Below, piece by piece: positions 41,156 to 50,560 of a stretch of 64,000 nucleotides of DNA. Source of the DNA: DATARH01 sp036268075 (lineage in GTDB: Bacteria; Pseudomonadota; Alphaproteobacteria; ATCC43930; CGMCC-115725); assembly GCA_036268075.1 (NCBI GenBank), contig DATAUV010000135.1, positions 20,977-84,976 of the forward strand, read 5' to 3'. The translations under genes were made by a program, and so were the position numbers. Below the pieces are notes generated by a model, which saw nothing but the letters and a program-made list of their open reading frames with translations, was not told where the DNA came from and searched no databases. Position 1 is the stretch's first letter; the number at the start of each line of letters is the position of its first letter.

Positions 41156-42159
41156 GCCGGCGCGCCCTGGTCAGCTTGGTGGCGTTGCTGGTCGCGCTGG
41201 CGATCGTGCCGTTGGTCGCCGCGGATTATGTCCTTCATATCGCCATCCAGATCCTGATCTGGGGCTTTATCTACACCGCCTGGGCGATCATGGGCCGGTT
41301 CGGGCTGACCTCGTTCGGCCACGGTGCGTTTCTCGGGATCGGCGCATATGTGCCGGGGCTGCTGTGGAATTATTACGGCGTGACGCCCTGGCTCGGCATC
41401 CCGGTGGGGATGGCGCTGTCGGTGCTGGTGGCGATCATGATCGGCTATCCGTCATTTCGGCTGCGCGTCGTGGGCCATTATTTCGCCCTCGTCACGCTGG
41501 CATTGAGCCAGGTCGTCCTGCTGTCGCTGGTCGCGGCGCGAGAGGTGACCGGCGGCTCGCTCGGCATGACGATCAACGTCGTCCATTCCTGGTTCGCGCT
41601 GCAATTCGCCCACAAGAGCGCCTTCTACGGTCTTGCGCTGGTTGTGTGGATGATCGGGCTCGTCGTCTGGTGGCGGATCGATGTCGGGATCGGCCGCGTC
41701 GCGCTCGAGGCCATCTCCGAGGACGAGATCGCCGCCGCCGCCAGCGGCATCAACGTGATGCGCGAGAAGATGCGGGTGACGGTCATCAGCGCGGCGTTGA
41801 CCGCGCTCGGCGGGTCGCTCTTGACCCAGTACATCCAATACGTGAACCCGGAGGTCGTGTCGGGGGTCTCGGTGTCGCTGCAGATCGTCTTCGCGGCGAT
41901 CGCCGGCGGCATGGGGACGATGCTGGGTCCGACCGTCGGCGCATTCTTTACGATCGTGCTCAACGAGAGCCTGCGCATCTTCTTCGGCATCCATTTCATC
42001 GGCGCGGCCAACACGATCTACGGGATCATGCTCATTCTCTTCATCATCTTCATGCCGCAAGGCATTGTCGGGCTGATCGAGAAAATTTCCGCACGCTCGA
42101 TGCGCGGCCCCGACGAGGACCAGGCCCCTGCCGCCGCCGTGGGCGTTCCCAGGCCCTAG
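41152..42159 (+). CDS. livM: ABC permease, LivM-type
   Basis: A 335-aa permease with roughly ten membrane segments. WAIMGRFGLTSFGHGAFLGI is the LivM 'G..S.G' motif, followed by YFALVTLALSQVVLLSLVAA and GRVALEAISEDEIAAAASGI (cytoplasmic coupling loop). IAGGMGTMLGPTVGAFFTIV and MPQGIVGLIEKIS close the protein. ATGA overlap with livH. Completes the importer begun at 37510. Confidence 0.9.
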   Translation: MSRRALVSLVALLVALAIVPLVAADYVLHIAIQILIWGFIYTAWAIMGRFGLTSFGHGAFLGIGAYVPGLLWNYYGVTPWLGIPVGMALSVLVAIMIGYPSFRLRVVGHYFALVTLALSQVVLLSLVAAREVTGGSLGMTINVVHSWFALQFAHKSAFYGLALVVWMIGLVVWWRIDVGIGRVALEAISEDEIAAAASGINVMREKMRVTVISAALTALGGSLLTQYIQYVNPEVVSGVSVSLQIVFAAIAGGMGTMLGPTVGAFFTIVLNESLRIFFGIHFIGAANTIYGIMLILFIIFMPQGIVGLIEKISARSMRGPDEDQAPAAAVGVPRP

Positions 42160-42188
42160 ATCGGGTTTGCTCTTTAACTATTTGAAAG

Positions 42189-42238
42189 GGAGCATGTTCT
42201 TTCGGGAAAAGTGGGACCGCTTTTCCGGAACATGCTCT
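42189..42238. repeat. palindrome 'GAGCATGTTC...GAACATGCTC', possible terminator
   Basis: Outer arms GAGCATGTTC (42190-42199) and GAACATGCTC (42228-42237) enclose a second pairing (GGAAAAG/CTTTTCC). Hairpins of this type recur between genes in many alphaproteobacteria. It lies between the convergent livM and nudC and touches the nudC stop. Confidence 0.8.
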
Positions 42239-43217
42239 AGCCGCGCTCGTAGAGCCAATCCTCGACGAGGCGCCGGGCGATCGAATCGCGGCGGGGCAGG
42301 CGGAAGCTGTCGTCGTCGACATGGTCCTTGAGCCATTGCCGCTCGAACCAGCGGGCGTCCTCCAACTCGCCGTAATCGACGGTGATCTCGGACGAGGCGG
42401 CCTCGGCGTGAAAGCCGAGCATGATGTTGGCCGGGAACGGCCAGGGCTGCGACGAGTGGTAATGCACCGCGCCGACCTTGATTGCGGTCTCCTCGAACAC
42501 CTCGCGCGCGACCGCGTCCTCGAGGCTCTCGCCCGGTTCGACAAAGCCGGCGAGCGTCGAGTACATGCCGGGGACGAAATTCCTGTTGCGGCCCATCAAT
42601 GCGCGCTCGCCGTCGGTCACCAACATGATCACGGCCGGGTCGGTGCGCGGGAAATGCATCGTGTTGCAGGCCGGATCGGTGCAGCGCCGCATAAATCCGG
42701 CCTCTTCGCTTCGGGTCGGGCTGCCGCAGAGGCCGCAGAAGCGGTGCCGCGAATGCCACCAGCACATCGCCCGGGCAAACGCGAGCAACGCCCCTTCATG
42801 CCCTTCGAGCCGCCCAGCGAGCTGGCGCAGATCGGCGAAGCGCAAATCGGCGCCCTCAACCCCGCCGGCCTGCAGGACCGGTGACCGCAGCGCCTCAAGC
42901 GGCGGCGCCTCGTGATGCGACAGGTCGATAGCGAAATGAGGCCGCTCGTCGATCAGGCCGAGGAACACGACGGCACCGTGCGCCAAGAGCGCCTCGGCGC
43001 CTTCCGCCGGCAGCGCCAACCCGGTTAGGGCGTGGCTCCCAAAGGTCGCCGCGCGCGGCTCGGCGCCCGCGAGTTCGGCAACCAGGTTCTGGCTGCGCCA
43101 AACCGGGACGAATACACTAGCCGGATCCCCGATTCGCTCGGCGACCCATCCCATGTCGCGCCGCCGCAGCCCGGCGCGCTCGAAACCCGGCGCGGCATAG
43201 TAGTTCGACATTCGCAT
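42237..43217 (-). CDS. nudC: NADH pyrophosphatase
   Basis: A 326-aa Nudix hydrolase of the NudC type. The Zn ribbon is HRFCGLCGSPTRSEEAGFMR and RCTDPACNTMHFP (four Cys). The Nudix box lies in GFVEPGESLEDAVAREVFEE then TAIKVG. The NADH-specific SQPWPFP motif is in SSQPWPFPANIMLGF. NudC splits NAD(H) into NMN(H) and AMP and decaps NAD-RNA. The frame is open to 43688, but family homology and the divergent rmlC place the start at the ATG 43217 (or 43211). Confidence 0.92.
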   Translation of the reverse strand: MRMSNYYAAPGFERAGLRRRDMGWVAERIGDPASVFVPVWRSQNLVAELAGAEPRAATFGSHALTGLALPAEGAEALLAHGAVVFLGLIDERPHFAIDLSHHEAPPLEALRSPVLQAGGVEGADLRFADLRQLAGRLEGHEGALLAFARAMCWWHSRHRFCGLCGSPTRSEEAGFMRRCTDPACNTMHFPRTDPAVIMLVTDGERALMGRNRNFVPGMYSTLAGFVEPGESLEDAVAREVFEETAIKVGAVHYHSSQPWPFPANIMLGFHAEAASSEITVDYGELEDARWFERQWLKDHVDDDSFRLPRRDSIARRLVEDWLYERG

Positions 43218-43262
43218 CACGCGACACTGGCATAGGGGAGCGGCCTGCGGCAAGCTGGACCC

Positions 43263-43820
43263 ATGCAGATCACCTCCACCGCCATCGCGGACGTAAAGCT
43301 GATCGCGCGAGAACGCCACGGCGACGCGCGCGGTTTTTTCGCTGAGCTCTACCGGCTTGACGCGCTGCGCGAGGCGGGGATCGAGACCGAGTTCGTCCAG
43401 GACAACCAGGCGTTTTCGGCCGCGGTCAACATCGTGCGCGGGCTGCATTTCCAGACCGCGCCGGCGGCGCAAGCCAAGCTGCTGCGGGTCGCCGCGGGGG
43501 TAATTCTCGATGTCGCGGTCGATCTGCGGCGGCGTTCCCCGACTTACGGGCGCCATGTCGCGATCGAGCTCAGTGCCGAGGCCGGCACGCAAATCTACAT
43601 CCCCGAGGGGTTCGCGCACGGCTACCGCACCCTGACGCCCAACACCGAGGTCATCTACAAGGTCAACCGCTACTACTCGCCCGACCACGATCGCGGGGTG
43701 CGCTGGGACGATCCGGCGCTGGGGATCGATTGGGGCGTGTCGGCCGATGCGGCGGTGCTGTCCGACAAGGACCGGCGGCAGCCGCTTTTCGCCGAATTGC
43801 CGCCGCTGTTCGAGCGATGA
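43263..43820 (+). CDS. rmlC: dTDP-4-dehydrorhamnose 3,5-epimerase
   Basis: A 185-aa cupin-fold epimerase. RHGDARGFFAELYRLDALRE, FVQDNQAFSAAVNIVRGLHF (catalytic His in GLHF), VILDVAVDLRRRSPTYGRHV (Asp), IYIPEGFAHGYRTLTPNTEV and the late Tyr region VNRYYSPDHDRGVRWDDPAL are all intact. It epimerises C3 and C5 of dTDP-4-keto-6-deoxyglucose in dTDP-L-rhamnose synthesis for surface polysaccharide. Coupled by ATGA to rmlD; rmlA and rmlB are not in the window. Confidence 0.93.
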   Translation: MQITSTAIADVKLIARERHGDARGFFAELYRLDALREAGIETEFVQDNQAFSAAVNIVRGLHFQTAPAAQAKLLRVAAGVILDVAVDLRRRSPTYGRHVAIELSAEAGTQIYIPEGFAHGYRTLTPNTEVIYKVNRYYSPDHDRGVRWDDPALGIDWGVSADAAVLSDKDRRQPLFAELPPLFER

Positions 43821-44683
43821 AGCTGCTGGTCCTCGGCGCCGGCGGGCAGGTCGGGACGGAGCTGCGGCGGGCAGCGCTGCCAGTGGGGATGACGCTCACG
43901 GCGCTCGATCGTGGCGGGCTCGACATCACCGACCGCGCCGCCGTCTTCGCCGCGGTGCCCGGCCACGACCTGGTCGTCAACGCCGCCGCCTATACCGCGG
44001 TCGACCGGGCCGAAAGCGACGCCGAGGCCGCGTTCGCGGTCAACGCGGCCGCTCCGGGCCACATCGCCGCCGCATGCCATGAGGCCGGCATCCCGCTGAT
44101 CCACATCTCCACCGACTATGTTTATGACGGGACCAAACCTGGCCGCTATGTCGAAATTGATCCGCTCAACCCGCTCGGGGTCTATGGGCGGAGCAAGGCC
44201 GAGGGAGATGCGGCGGTCGCGGCGGCCCTCGCCGAGCACGTGATCCTGCGCACTGCCTGGGTCTACGGTGCGCATGGCGGTAATTTCGTCGAGACGATGC
44301 TGCGCCTGTCCGCCGAGCGGCCGAGCCTCCGCGTCGTCGCCGACCAGCATGGCTCGCCGACCGCCGCCGCCGATATCGCCGCCGCGATTATCGCGATCGC
44401 GGTGCGGATCGGCGCGGGGCAGGGGCGGTGGGGCGTGTTTCATTTTACCGGCGCCGGCGAGACGAACTGGCACGGTTTTGCCGAGGCGATCGTCGCCGCG
44501 GCGGGTCGGAGCGTGCCGGTCGAGGCGATAACGACCGCCGACTACCCGACCCCGGCGAAGCGTCCGGCCAGTTCGCGGCTCGACTGCGCCAAGCTCGCCG
44601 ACGCATACGGCATTCGCGCGCGGCACTGGCGCGAGGCGCTCTCGGAGGTCGTCGCCGAGCTGTTCGACAAACCGGCCGGCTAA
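43817..44683 (+). CDS. rmlD: dTDP-4-dehydrorhamnose reductase
   Basis: A 288-aa extended SDR. MKLLVLGAGGQVGTELRRAA is the GxxGxxG site, VVNAAAYTAVDRAESDAEAA the RmlD hallmark, STDYVYDGTKPGRYVEIDPL and GVYGRSKAEGDAAV the catalytic Thr and YxxxK, and ILRTAWVYGAHGGNFVETML follows. It reduces the 4-keto group to give dTDP-L-rhamnose. The ATG at 43817 overlaps rmlC. The frame extends upstream to 43730, inside rmlC, without homology. Confidence 0.93.
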   Translation: MKLLVLGAGGQVGTELRRAALPVGMTLTALDRGGLDITDRAAVFAAVPGHDLVVNAAAYTAVDRAESDAEAAFAVNAAAPGHIAAACHEAGIPLIHISTDYVYDGTKPGRYVEIDPLNPLGVYGRSKAEGDAAVAAALAEHVILRTAWVYGAHGGNFVETMLRLSAERPSLRVVADQHGSPTAAADIAAAIIAIAVRIGAGQGRWGVFHFTGAGETNWHGFAEAIVAAAGRSVPVEAITTADYPTPAKRPASSRLDCAKLADAYGIRARHWREALSEVVAELFDKPAG

Positions 44684-44722
44684 GGACAAACTCGTCTCCT
44701 CTGAGATCAGGAGGGACACGCA

Positions 44723-45313
44723 ATGGCCTATGTCGACCCCCGCCTTGTCGGCAAACCCGCGCCGGTCGTGTCGGCGACGCAGATGGAAAGCGAGCGGGTA
44801 GCCCGGCTCGATGCGGTCAAGGGCTCCGACCTGGCCTTTCTCGACCAGCGTGTCCCCGGCTTCCAGCGCGAGATCATCAACATGATCGGCATGGGCGTGA
44901 CCGAAAACGTCACCGACAGCGCGCTCGCGCCGAAGATCAAGGCCGGGGCGCACGGTTTCGCCGTCACCTACGTGCGCAACACGCCCAAGGGCAACGGCGC
45001 CGCGCTGCATCGCCACCCGACCGAGGAGGTGTTTATCGCCGTCAAAGGTCCGTGGGAGGTGTTCTGGCTCGAAGGCGAGGCGGAGCGCGTGATCACACTG
45101 CAGCCGGGCGACATCGTCAACGTGCCGATCGGCATCTATCGCGGGTTCCGCAATGCCGGCGACGACCTCGACAACGTGCTGATCGCCGTGGTCGGCGGGC
45201 CCGACACCGGCAAAGTCGACTGGCACCCGAGCGTCATCGAGATGGCGCGAGAGACCGGGCTCGCGGTCGACGACGACGGCAAGCTGATCGAGGTCAAGGA
45301 CGCGGCGGAATAA
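44723..45313 (+). CDS. cupin-domain protein
   Basis: A 196-aa protein with a single conserved cupin barrel in its second half. Metal ligands are expected in NGAALHRHPTEEVFIAVKGP (His, His, Glu) and the second motif is IVNVPIGIYRGFRNAGDDLD, where the usual His is not obvious. The N-terminal half (MAYVDPRLVGKPAPVVSATQ, FLDQRVPGFQREIINMIGMG) precedes it. Family members include dioxygenase-like and isomerase-like proteins; I cannot assign a substrate. It has a clear GGAGGGA site and is followed by a repeat block. Confidence 0.75.
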   Translation: MAYVDPRLVGKPAPVVSATQMESERVARLDAVKGSDLAFLDQRVPGFQREIINMIGMGVTENVTDSALAPKIKAGAHGFAVTYVRNTPKGNGAALHRHPTEEVFIAVKGPWEVFWLEGEAERVITLQPGDIVNVPIGIYRGFRNAGDDLDNVLIAVVGGPDTGKVDWHPSVIEMARETGLAVDDDGKLIEVKDAAE

Positions 45314-45322
45314 AGGACAATA

Positions 45323-45387
45323 TGGACCGCGGGCGTCCCGCCAGCATCTACACAAGAATGCGGGGGGGGGGGGACGCCCGCGGTCCA
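45323..45387. repeat. dispersed palindrome, facing pair with a 12-G run
   Basis: The left part is GGACCGCGGGCGTCCCGCCA (45325 region) and the right part ends GACGCCCGCGGTCC. Between them, where GCGGGCGGGACG would be expected, there is a run of 12 G (45362-45373). The run looks like slippage in the repeat or a sequencing artefact. Confidence 0.75.
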
Positions 45388-46533
45388 TTAGGCCGGCGCG
45401 AACAGCCGCTCTCCGCCATTTGCTTTCGCTGTCACCGCCGGTGCTTCCGGCGTCGCGAAGGCCGGGTCGCGCTGGAGGGTGGGGAGGCATTTCTCGGCGA
45501 AGAGGCGCATGTTCTGCTCGCCCTCCTCGTGCGGGAGGTTGCCCCAGGAGAACTCGGTCACCAGGTGCTCGAACCCGGTCAGGCGCTGCAATTCGCCGAT
45601 CTTTTGCAGGCAATCGTCGGGGGTGCCGGTGATCTGGATTGAGACGTAGAAATCGGTCGCCTTGCGCTTGGTCTCGGCACTTTCGTTGATCTTGGCGTAG
45701 GTGCGGGCCATCTTGCCGTAGCTCTCGTAGCCTTTGACGGTCGAGAGATGGCCGTCGGAGAAATGGTAGTGGTCGTCGATCGACTGCCATTTCTCGCCGA
45801 GATGCTGGAACGCGCGGTCGTGCGCCTCGTCGCGGCTTTCGGCGCAGCACACATTGGTCAGGATGATCGGCGGGCGCGGCGCGTGGCCGGCCTCGGTGGC
45901 GATCTCGCGGTAGCGCTGGATGTCCTCCGACGCCTTCGGCCATTCGTTCTGCATCACCATCAGCAAGCCGAAGCCGAGCTTGGCCATGATCTCGGCCGAG
46001 TCGGGGCTGACCGCCGAGGCGTAGAAGCGCCGCTCGGGATGCGAGATCGGGCGGGGGCGGATCGCCGTGCGCGGGATCTGGAAGAACTCGCCGTCGTGCT
46101 CGAAAGAGTCGTTGGAGAGCGCCTTGACGACGATCTGCGCCGCCTCGACAAAACGCGGCCGTGCCTCGCCCATCGGCACGCGGAACCCGTCGTATTCGAC
46201 GCTCGCCGCGCCCCGGCCAAAGCCGAACAGGCAGCGTCCGCCGCAGAGTATGTCCAACAGCGCGATCTGCTCGGCGACGCGGACGGGGTCGTGCCACGGC
46301 AGCACGATGACGGCGGTGCCGAGCTGCACCCGCTTCGTGCGGCCGGCGTAGTATGCGAGAAGCTGCGTCGGCGCCGGCGACATCGCATAGCCGGTGAAAT
46401 GGTGCTCGAGCGCGAAGATCGAGTCGAAGCCGAGCGGCTCGGCAAGATCGCCCATCGCCAGATGCTCGTGAACCACCGAGGCGTCGGGGCGGCCCGGCTG
46501 CGTCAGCATGTTGAGTGCGATGCCCACTTTCAT
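45388..46533 (-). CDS. luciferase-like (LLM class) flavin-dependent oxidoreductase
   Basis: A 381-aa LLM TIM-barrel enzyme. KVGIALNMLTQPGRPDASVV, FDSIFALEHHFTGYAMSPAP, RVQLGTAVIVLPWHDPVRVA, QIALLDILCGGRCLFGFGRG and PERRFYASAVSPDSAEIMAK are in the usual order. It should use reduced FMN; substrate unknown. It is only distantly similar to the LLM gene at 22162. It stands 20 bases downstream of the CHASE3 hybrid kinase in the same direction. Confidence 0.87.
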   Translation of the reverse strand: MKVGIALNMLTQPGRPDASVVHEHLAMGDLAEPLGFDSIFALEHHFTGYAMSPAPTQLLAYYAGRTKRVQLGTAVIVLPWHDPVRVAEQIALLDILCGGRCLFGFGRGAASVEYDGFRVPMGEARPRFVEAAQIVVKALSNDSFEHDGEFFQIPRTAIRPRPISHPERRFYASAVSPDSAEIMAKLGFGLLMVMQNEWPKASEDIQRYREIATEAGHAPRPPIILTNVCCAESRDEAHDRAFQHLGEKWQSIDDHYHFSDGHLSTVKGYESYGKMARTYAKINESAETKRKATDFYVSIQITGTPDDCLQKIGELQRLTGFEHLVTEFSWGNLPHEEGEQNMRLFAEKCLPTLQRDPAFATPEAPAVTAKANGGERLFAPA

Positions 46534-46553
46534 GGCGTCCCTCCGCGTCCCCG

Positions 46554-48746
46554 TCAGCGTTCGGCCGATCTTCCTCCATTTTGCGGCGCGCGACGACCCT
46601 CCTGTGCCGGCCGGTCAAGAATGCGGCGCACCTTGGCGGCGAGCTGCTCGCGGCCATAGGGCTTGCTCAACAGCTCGACGCCCGAGTCGAGCCGACCGTT
46701 ATGGACGATCGCGTTCTCGGTATAACCCGAGGTGAACAGCACCTTGAGGGCGGGTACGATTTGGGCCGCCCGCTCGGCGAGCTCGCGCCCGCTGATCGCA
46801 CCCGGCATGACGACGTCGGTCAAAAGCAGGTCGATCGCGATGCCCTGCTCCAGCATCCCCAGGGCCTCAGCTCCGCCCGACGCCTGCAATACGGTAAACC
46901 CGAAATCCTCGAGCATCGCGGCGACGGTCTCGCGCACGATCGCATCGTCGTCGACCAGCAGCACGGTCTCGCTGCCGCTGACCGCGGGGGCGGCGAGCGG
47001 GCGGGGCGCGACGGTTTCCTGGCCCAGGCTGCGCGGCAGGTACAGCTTGACCGTCGTGCCCTCGCCGATTTCGCTGTATATCTTGAGGTGGCCCCCCGAC
47101 TGTTTGACAAAGCCGTATACCTGCGGCAACCCGAGCCCGGTGCCCTCGCCCGGCGGCTTGGTGGTGAAGAACGGGTCGAGCGCGCGCTCCATTGTCGCCG
47201 TATCCATGCCCTTGCCGGTGTCGGTGATCGCGAACATCAGGTACTGGCCCGGCTCGAGATCGGCGTGCTGCGCCGCGTAGGCGTCGTCGAGCATCGCGTT
47301 GGCGAGCTCGAGCGTCAGCTTGCCGCCCTCGGGCATCGCGTCGCGCGCGTTGATCGCCAGGTTGAGCAGGGCCGATTGGAACTCGGCGGAGTCGACGACA
47401 GTGTTCCACACGCCGCCGGCGATCACTGTCTCGACCTCGATCGCCTCGCCGCTGGCGTGGCGCACCAGGGGCACGAGCCCCTGCACGACCGGGCCGAGAT
47501 TGACGATCTGCGGCTGCAGCGGCTGGCGGCGGGCAAAAGCGAGAAGCTGCTTGGTCAGTGTCGAGGCGCGTTCGGCGGCCATCGTCATCATCTCGACCCG
47601 CGTCCGCGCGCGCTCGTCGCCCGAGACCGCGCGCTTCAAGAGGTCGAGGCTGCCGATGATGACAGTCAGGAGATTGTTGAAATCATGCGCGACCGCGCCC
47701 GTCATCCGGCCCATCGAGTCGAGCCGCTGCGACTGGCGCAGTGCGTCCTCGGCGCGGCGGCGCTCGGTCACGTCGAGCATCGTCACGACGGCGCCGCCGT
47801 CGGCGCCGGGGTTGTGGAAAATCTCGACCGTGGCGCCGCGCGCGCCCTGGTGCTCGGTCAGGCTCGGCCGGCCGGTCGCCCGCGAGGACACGCCGAGCGC
47901 CCGGATGCGGCCGACGAGCTGGTTTTCGCCCTCCGCCGCCGGTAGTGCCGCGCCGCGCCGGATTTCCGCCGGCGGGATGCCGAGCATCGTCTCGAAGGGA
48001 CGGTTCCAGGCACGCAAATAGCCGCGGTAGTCGAATGCGCCGACGCCCTCGCGCACGCTGTCGAGCGTCGCCTGCAGGGTCTGCTCCGAGATCGCCGCGA
48101 GGCGGCCGACGCGGGCGAGCAGCAGCCCGCCGACGACCAGTGCGACCATCGCGATAACGCTACCCGCGACAAAGGTCTGATTGACAAAGGTCTCCGCCGA
48201 GGCCGCGCTTTCGAGCCGGTCGGCGAGCTGCCGGCTGGCCACCTCGGTGATCGCCGCCAGGTCTTCGCTGACCGCTTCCATGCTCTTGCGGCCGATATCC
48301 GTGAGGACGATCCCCTTTGCCGTGTCGTAGCCCTGTGATCGCATCAGGGCGACCGTGGCCGCGAGTTCGTTCATCTTCGTCGTGGTGTCGGCCTGCAGCT
48401 TGAGCAGCAGGCGCTGCTGATCCGGCTCGCCGGCGACCGCCTGCTGCAGGTCGAGGATCAGCCGCGGCAGGCGGTCGCGCGCCTTTGTATAGGGATCGAG
48501 ATAGGTATCCTGGCCGGTGATCAGGAACCCGCGCTGCCCGCGCTCTGCGTCCTGCGCCGCCTCGTCGACGGCCTTGACCGTGGCCAGGGTCTGAAAGGCG
48601 GTGACGGTTCTGGCGCGGGCGAGGCGCGCGTCGGGTACGTTCTTGGCAAGCTGGAAGATTACGACCCCGGCGATAAACGCGACGGGGATTGCGACAAACA
48701 ACGCCGCGATGATCAGGGCCGTGCGGGTACTCCACCGTCGATCCAT
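46554..48746 (-). CDS. membrane hybrid histidine kinase with CHASE3 sensor
   Basis: A 730-aa sensor kinase. Helix 1 spans about 9-33; a periplasmic CHASE3 domain (about 40-170, with QDAERGQRGFLITGQDTYLD) precedes helix 2 (about 175-205). A PAS region (TLDSVREGVGAFDYRGYLRA), HisKA with AVAHDFNNLLTVIIGSLDLL, HATPase_c (LNLAINARDAMPEGG, FAITDTGKGMD, GEGTGLGLPQVYGFV) and a C-terminal receiver (TVLLVDDDAIVRETVAAMLE, DLLLTDVVMPGAISGRELAE) follow. It resembles the kinase core at 35714. The signal is unknown. The LLM gene may be cotranscribed. Confidence 0.9.
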   Translation of the reverse strand: MDRRWSTRTALIIAALFVAIPVAFIAGVVIFQLAKNVPDARLARARTVTAFQTLATVKAVDEAAQDAERGQRGFLITGQDTYLDPYTKARDRLPRLILDLQQAVAGEPDQQRLLLKLQADTTTKMNELAATVALMRSQGYDTAKGIVLTDIGRKSMEAVSEDLAAITEVASRQLADRLESAASAETFVNQTFVAGSVIAMVALVVGGLLLARVGRLAAISEQTLQATLDSVREGVGAFDYRGYLRAWNRPFETMLGIPPAEIRRGAALPAAEGENQLVGRIRALGVSSRATGRPSLTEHQGARGATVEIFHNPGADGGAVVTMLDVTERRRAEDALRQSQRLDSMGRMTGAVAHDFNNLLTVIIGSLDLLKRAVSGDERARTRVEMMTMAAERASTLTKQLLAFARRQPLQPQIVNLGPVVQGLVPLVRHASGEAIEVETVIAGGVWNTVVDSAEFQSALLNLAINARDAMPEGGKLTLELANAMLDDAYAAQHADLEPGQYLMFAITDTGKGMDTATMERALDPFFTTKPPGEGTGLGLPQVYGFVKQSGGHLKIYSEIGEGTTVKLYLPRSLGQETVAPRPLAAPAVSGSETVLLVDDDAIVRETVAAMLEDFGFTVLQASGGAEALGMLEQGIAIDLLLTDVVMPGAISGRELAERAAQIVPALKVLFTSGYTENAIVHNGRLDSGVELLSKPYGREQLAAKVRRILDRPAQEGRRAPQNGGRSAER

Positions 48747-48949
48747 CGAAAAGCTATTTCACTCCCGGGCGGGAAGGCCCCGATCATCGCCGAGTTATGC
48801 ACGAAATCGGGAGGCGAGGCGACATCGCGGCGCGCGTGGAATCGACGATTGCCAGACAGCCTGTTTCGGCCCACAGTTTAGCGACGCAAAGAAGCCTCAA
48901 CGGCCGATGCGATAAACGCATCTTATTTGTGGAACAGGAGGAAGCAACG

Positions 48950-50365
48950 ATGGCCGCTATGCCAGCCAGCCATATTCTGGGACGTAAACTCGACAGCATT
49001 CCGTTTAGCGCCTACCACATCGTCCTGATCGTCGTGCTCGGTTTTGTCGGGTTCGTCGAGGGGTACGATCTAGCGCTGTCGGGGTCGCTTTTGGTGCTGG
49101 CCAAGGGGCCGCTGCACATGACCGCCAGCGAGGTGCGCTGGCTGGCCGTCGCCCCGCAACTCATGGTCGTGATCGGCGGGTTCTGCGCCGCGGCGATGTC
49201 GGATCGCGTCAGCCGGGTTGGCGTCATGCAGGCCGGCGTGATCATCAGCACGCTGTGCACCCTGTTGATCGTGCTCGCCAACGACGCCGAGCAACTGATC
49301 GTCCTCCGCCTTATCACCGGGTTCGGCCTTGGCTTTACGATCTCGGCGCCGTTCCCGATCGCCGCCGAATTGATGCCGGCCCAGCACCGCCGCACCTATG
49401 GCGCGATCTATGAGGTCATGCTGGCGCTGTCGTTCACGCTGCTGCCGGTCGCCGGCGGGCTCTTGGCCCATACGGCCGACGGCTACCGCTATGTCGGTCT
49501 GCCCGGCGGGGTGACGCTGTTTGTCGCGCCGGTGCTCATCTACTTCTTCATCCCGGAAAGCCCGCGCTGGCTGCTGCGGCGCGGCCGGGTGCAGGATGCG
49601 ATCACTACCGTCAACCTTTTGATCCGACGCTGCGGCAACAAGGTCGAGCAGATGACGGTCGCCGACCTCGGCTCGCGCCTCAACGTCGCCGGCGACCAGC
49701 TTCCGCCGTTTTCGGCGCTGTTCGCCCCGGGGCAGCTCCGCTGGACCGTCGTCGGCATCCTCTGCGGGCTGTGCGCGGCGAGCTGCTATTACTGCTCGGC
49801 GATCCTCCTGCCGAAGGCGCTGGTCGATCAGGGTGCCGGCGTGGCGCTCAGCTTCGGGCTGGCGACGCTGATCTTTGGCGCGAGCATTCCGGGGAAGCTG
49901 TTCAACGGCTACATCATGGAGGTGATCGGCCGGCGCTGGACGATCACGCTCGCCTTCCTCCTCTCGATCCCTGGCCTGTTGCTGATGATGATGGCGCATA
50001 ATTTCGGCAGCGCGGCCGAGACCGTGTTCATCATCGGCGTCGTTATCACCGGGTTCACCGTCCTGTCGTCCTTCCCGGCGGTGCGGGTTTACATCTCCGA
50101 GCAGTTCCCGACGTCGCTCAGGGGACGCGGGCATTTCTTCGATGAATCGTGCGCCAGGCTTCTGGCCGGCGTCTGCCTGCCGTTCCTGTTGGAGCCGTAT
50201 ACCGGGTCGGCGACGATCTTCTTCGGTTCGCTGGCGGTGATCGTGACGACCGGGGCCCTGGTGCCGGTGCTGTTCGGGCGCGAGACGATCGGTCAGCTCG
50301 AAAGCTTTACCGAGACCGCGATCATCGAGGAGGAGCCGGCCGTTCGGACGCCCAGGCTGGCATAA
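48950..50365 (+). CDS. MFS transporter, sugar/aromatic-acid type
   Basis: A 471-aa major facilitator with 12 predicted helices. GFVGFVEGYDLALSGSLLVL (helix 1, with the acidic residue seen in aromatic-acid symporters), AAMSDRVSRVGVMQAG (loop 2-3 motif), RLITGFGLGFTISAPFPIAA, FFIPESPRWLLRRGRVQDAI (PESPR motif of the SP/AAHS group) and RVYISEQFPTSLRGRGHFFD are clear. Substrates in this group include sugars and benzoates. The ATG at 48950 has AGGAGGAAGCAACG before it; the frame upstream to 48797 has no homology. Confidence 0.88.
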   Translation: MAAMPASHILGRKLDSIPFSAYHIVLIVVLGFVGFVEGYDLALSGSLLVLAKGPLHMTASEVRWLAVAPQLMVVIGGFCAAAMSDRVSRVGVMQAGVIISTLCTLLIVLANDAEQLIVLRLITGFGLGFTISAPFPIAAELMPAQHRRTYGAIYEVMLALSFTLLPVAGGLLAHTADGYRYVGLPGGVTLFVAPVLIYFFIPESPRWLLRRGRVQDAITTVNLLIRRCGNKVEQMTVADLGSRLNVAGDQLPPFSALFAPGQLRWTVVGILCGLCAASCYYCSAILLPKALVDQGAGVALSFGLATLIFGASIPGKLFNGYIMEVIGRRWTITLAFLLSIPGLLLMMMAHNFGSAAETVFIIGVVITGFTVLSSFPAVRVYISEQFPTSLRGRGHFFDESCARLLAGVCLPFLLEPYTGSATIFFGSLAVIVTTGALVPVLFGRETIGQLESFTETAIIEEEPAVRTPRLA

Positions 50366-50560
50366 CCACGCGGCGGAGGCCGGCGCCGAAGCGGGCGCCG
50401 GTCCTCTGTTTGACGCCGCCATAGGTCATAACGTCAGCGATCAGCGGGTCCCCGTCGTCGCACTCGCAGACTAAGACTTGAATTTGCGGCCGCGAGGCGC
50501 GAGGCTGCACCAGCGAATTCGTCCGCGCCCATCGGGCTGCGCGTAAGCAAGGAGAAGACC

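Noticed and set aside
43673..46657. A 994-codon open frame on the minus strand across rmlC, rmlD, the cupin and the LLM gene.
   Set aside because: Its translation is Arg/Pro/Gly-rich with no domain, and it is antisense or out of frame to well-recognised genes. Long chance frames are expected in DNA this GC-rich.
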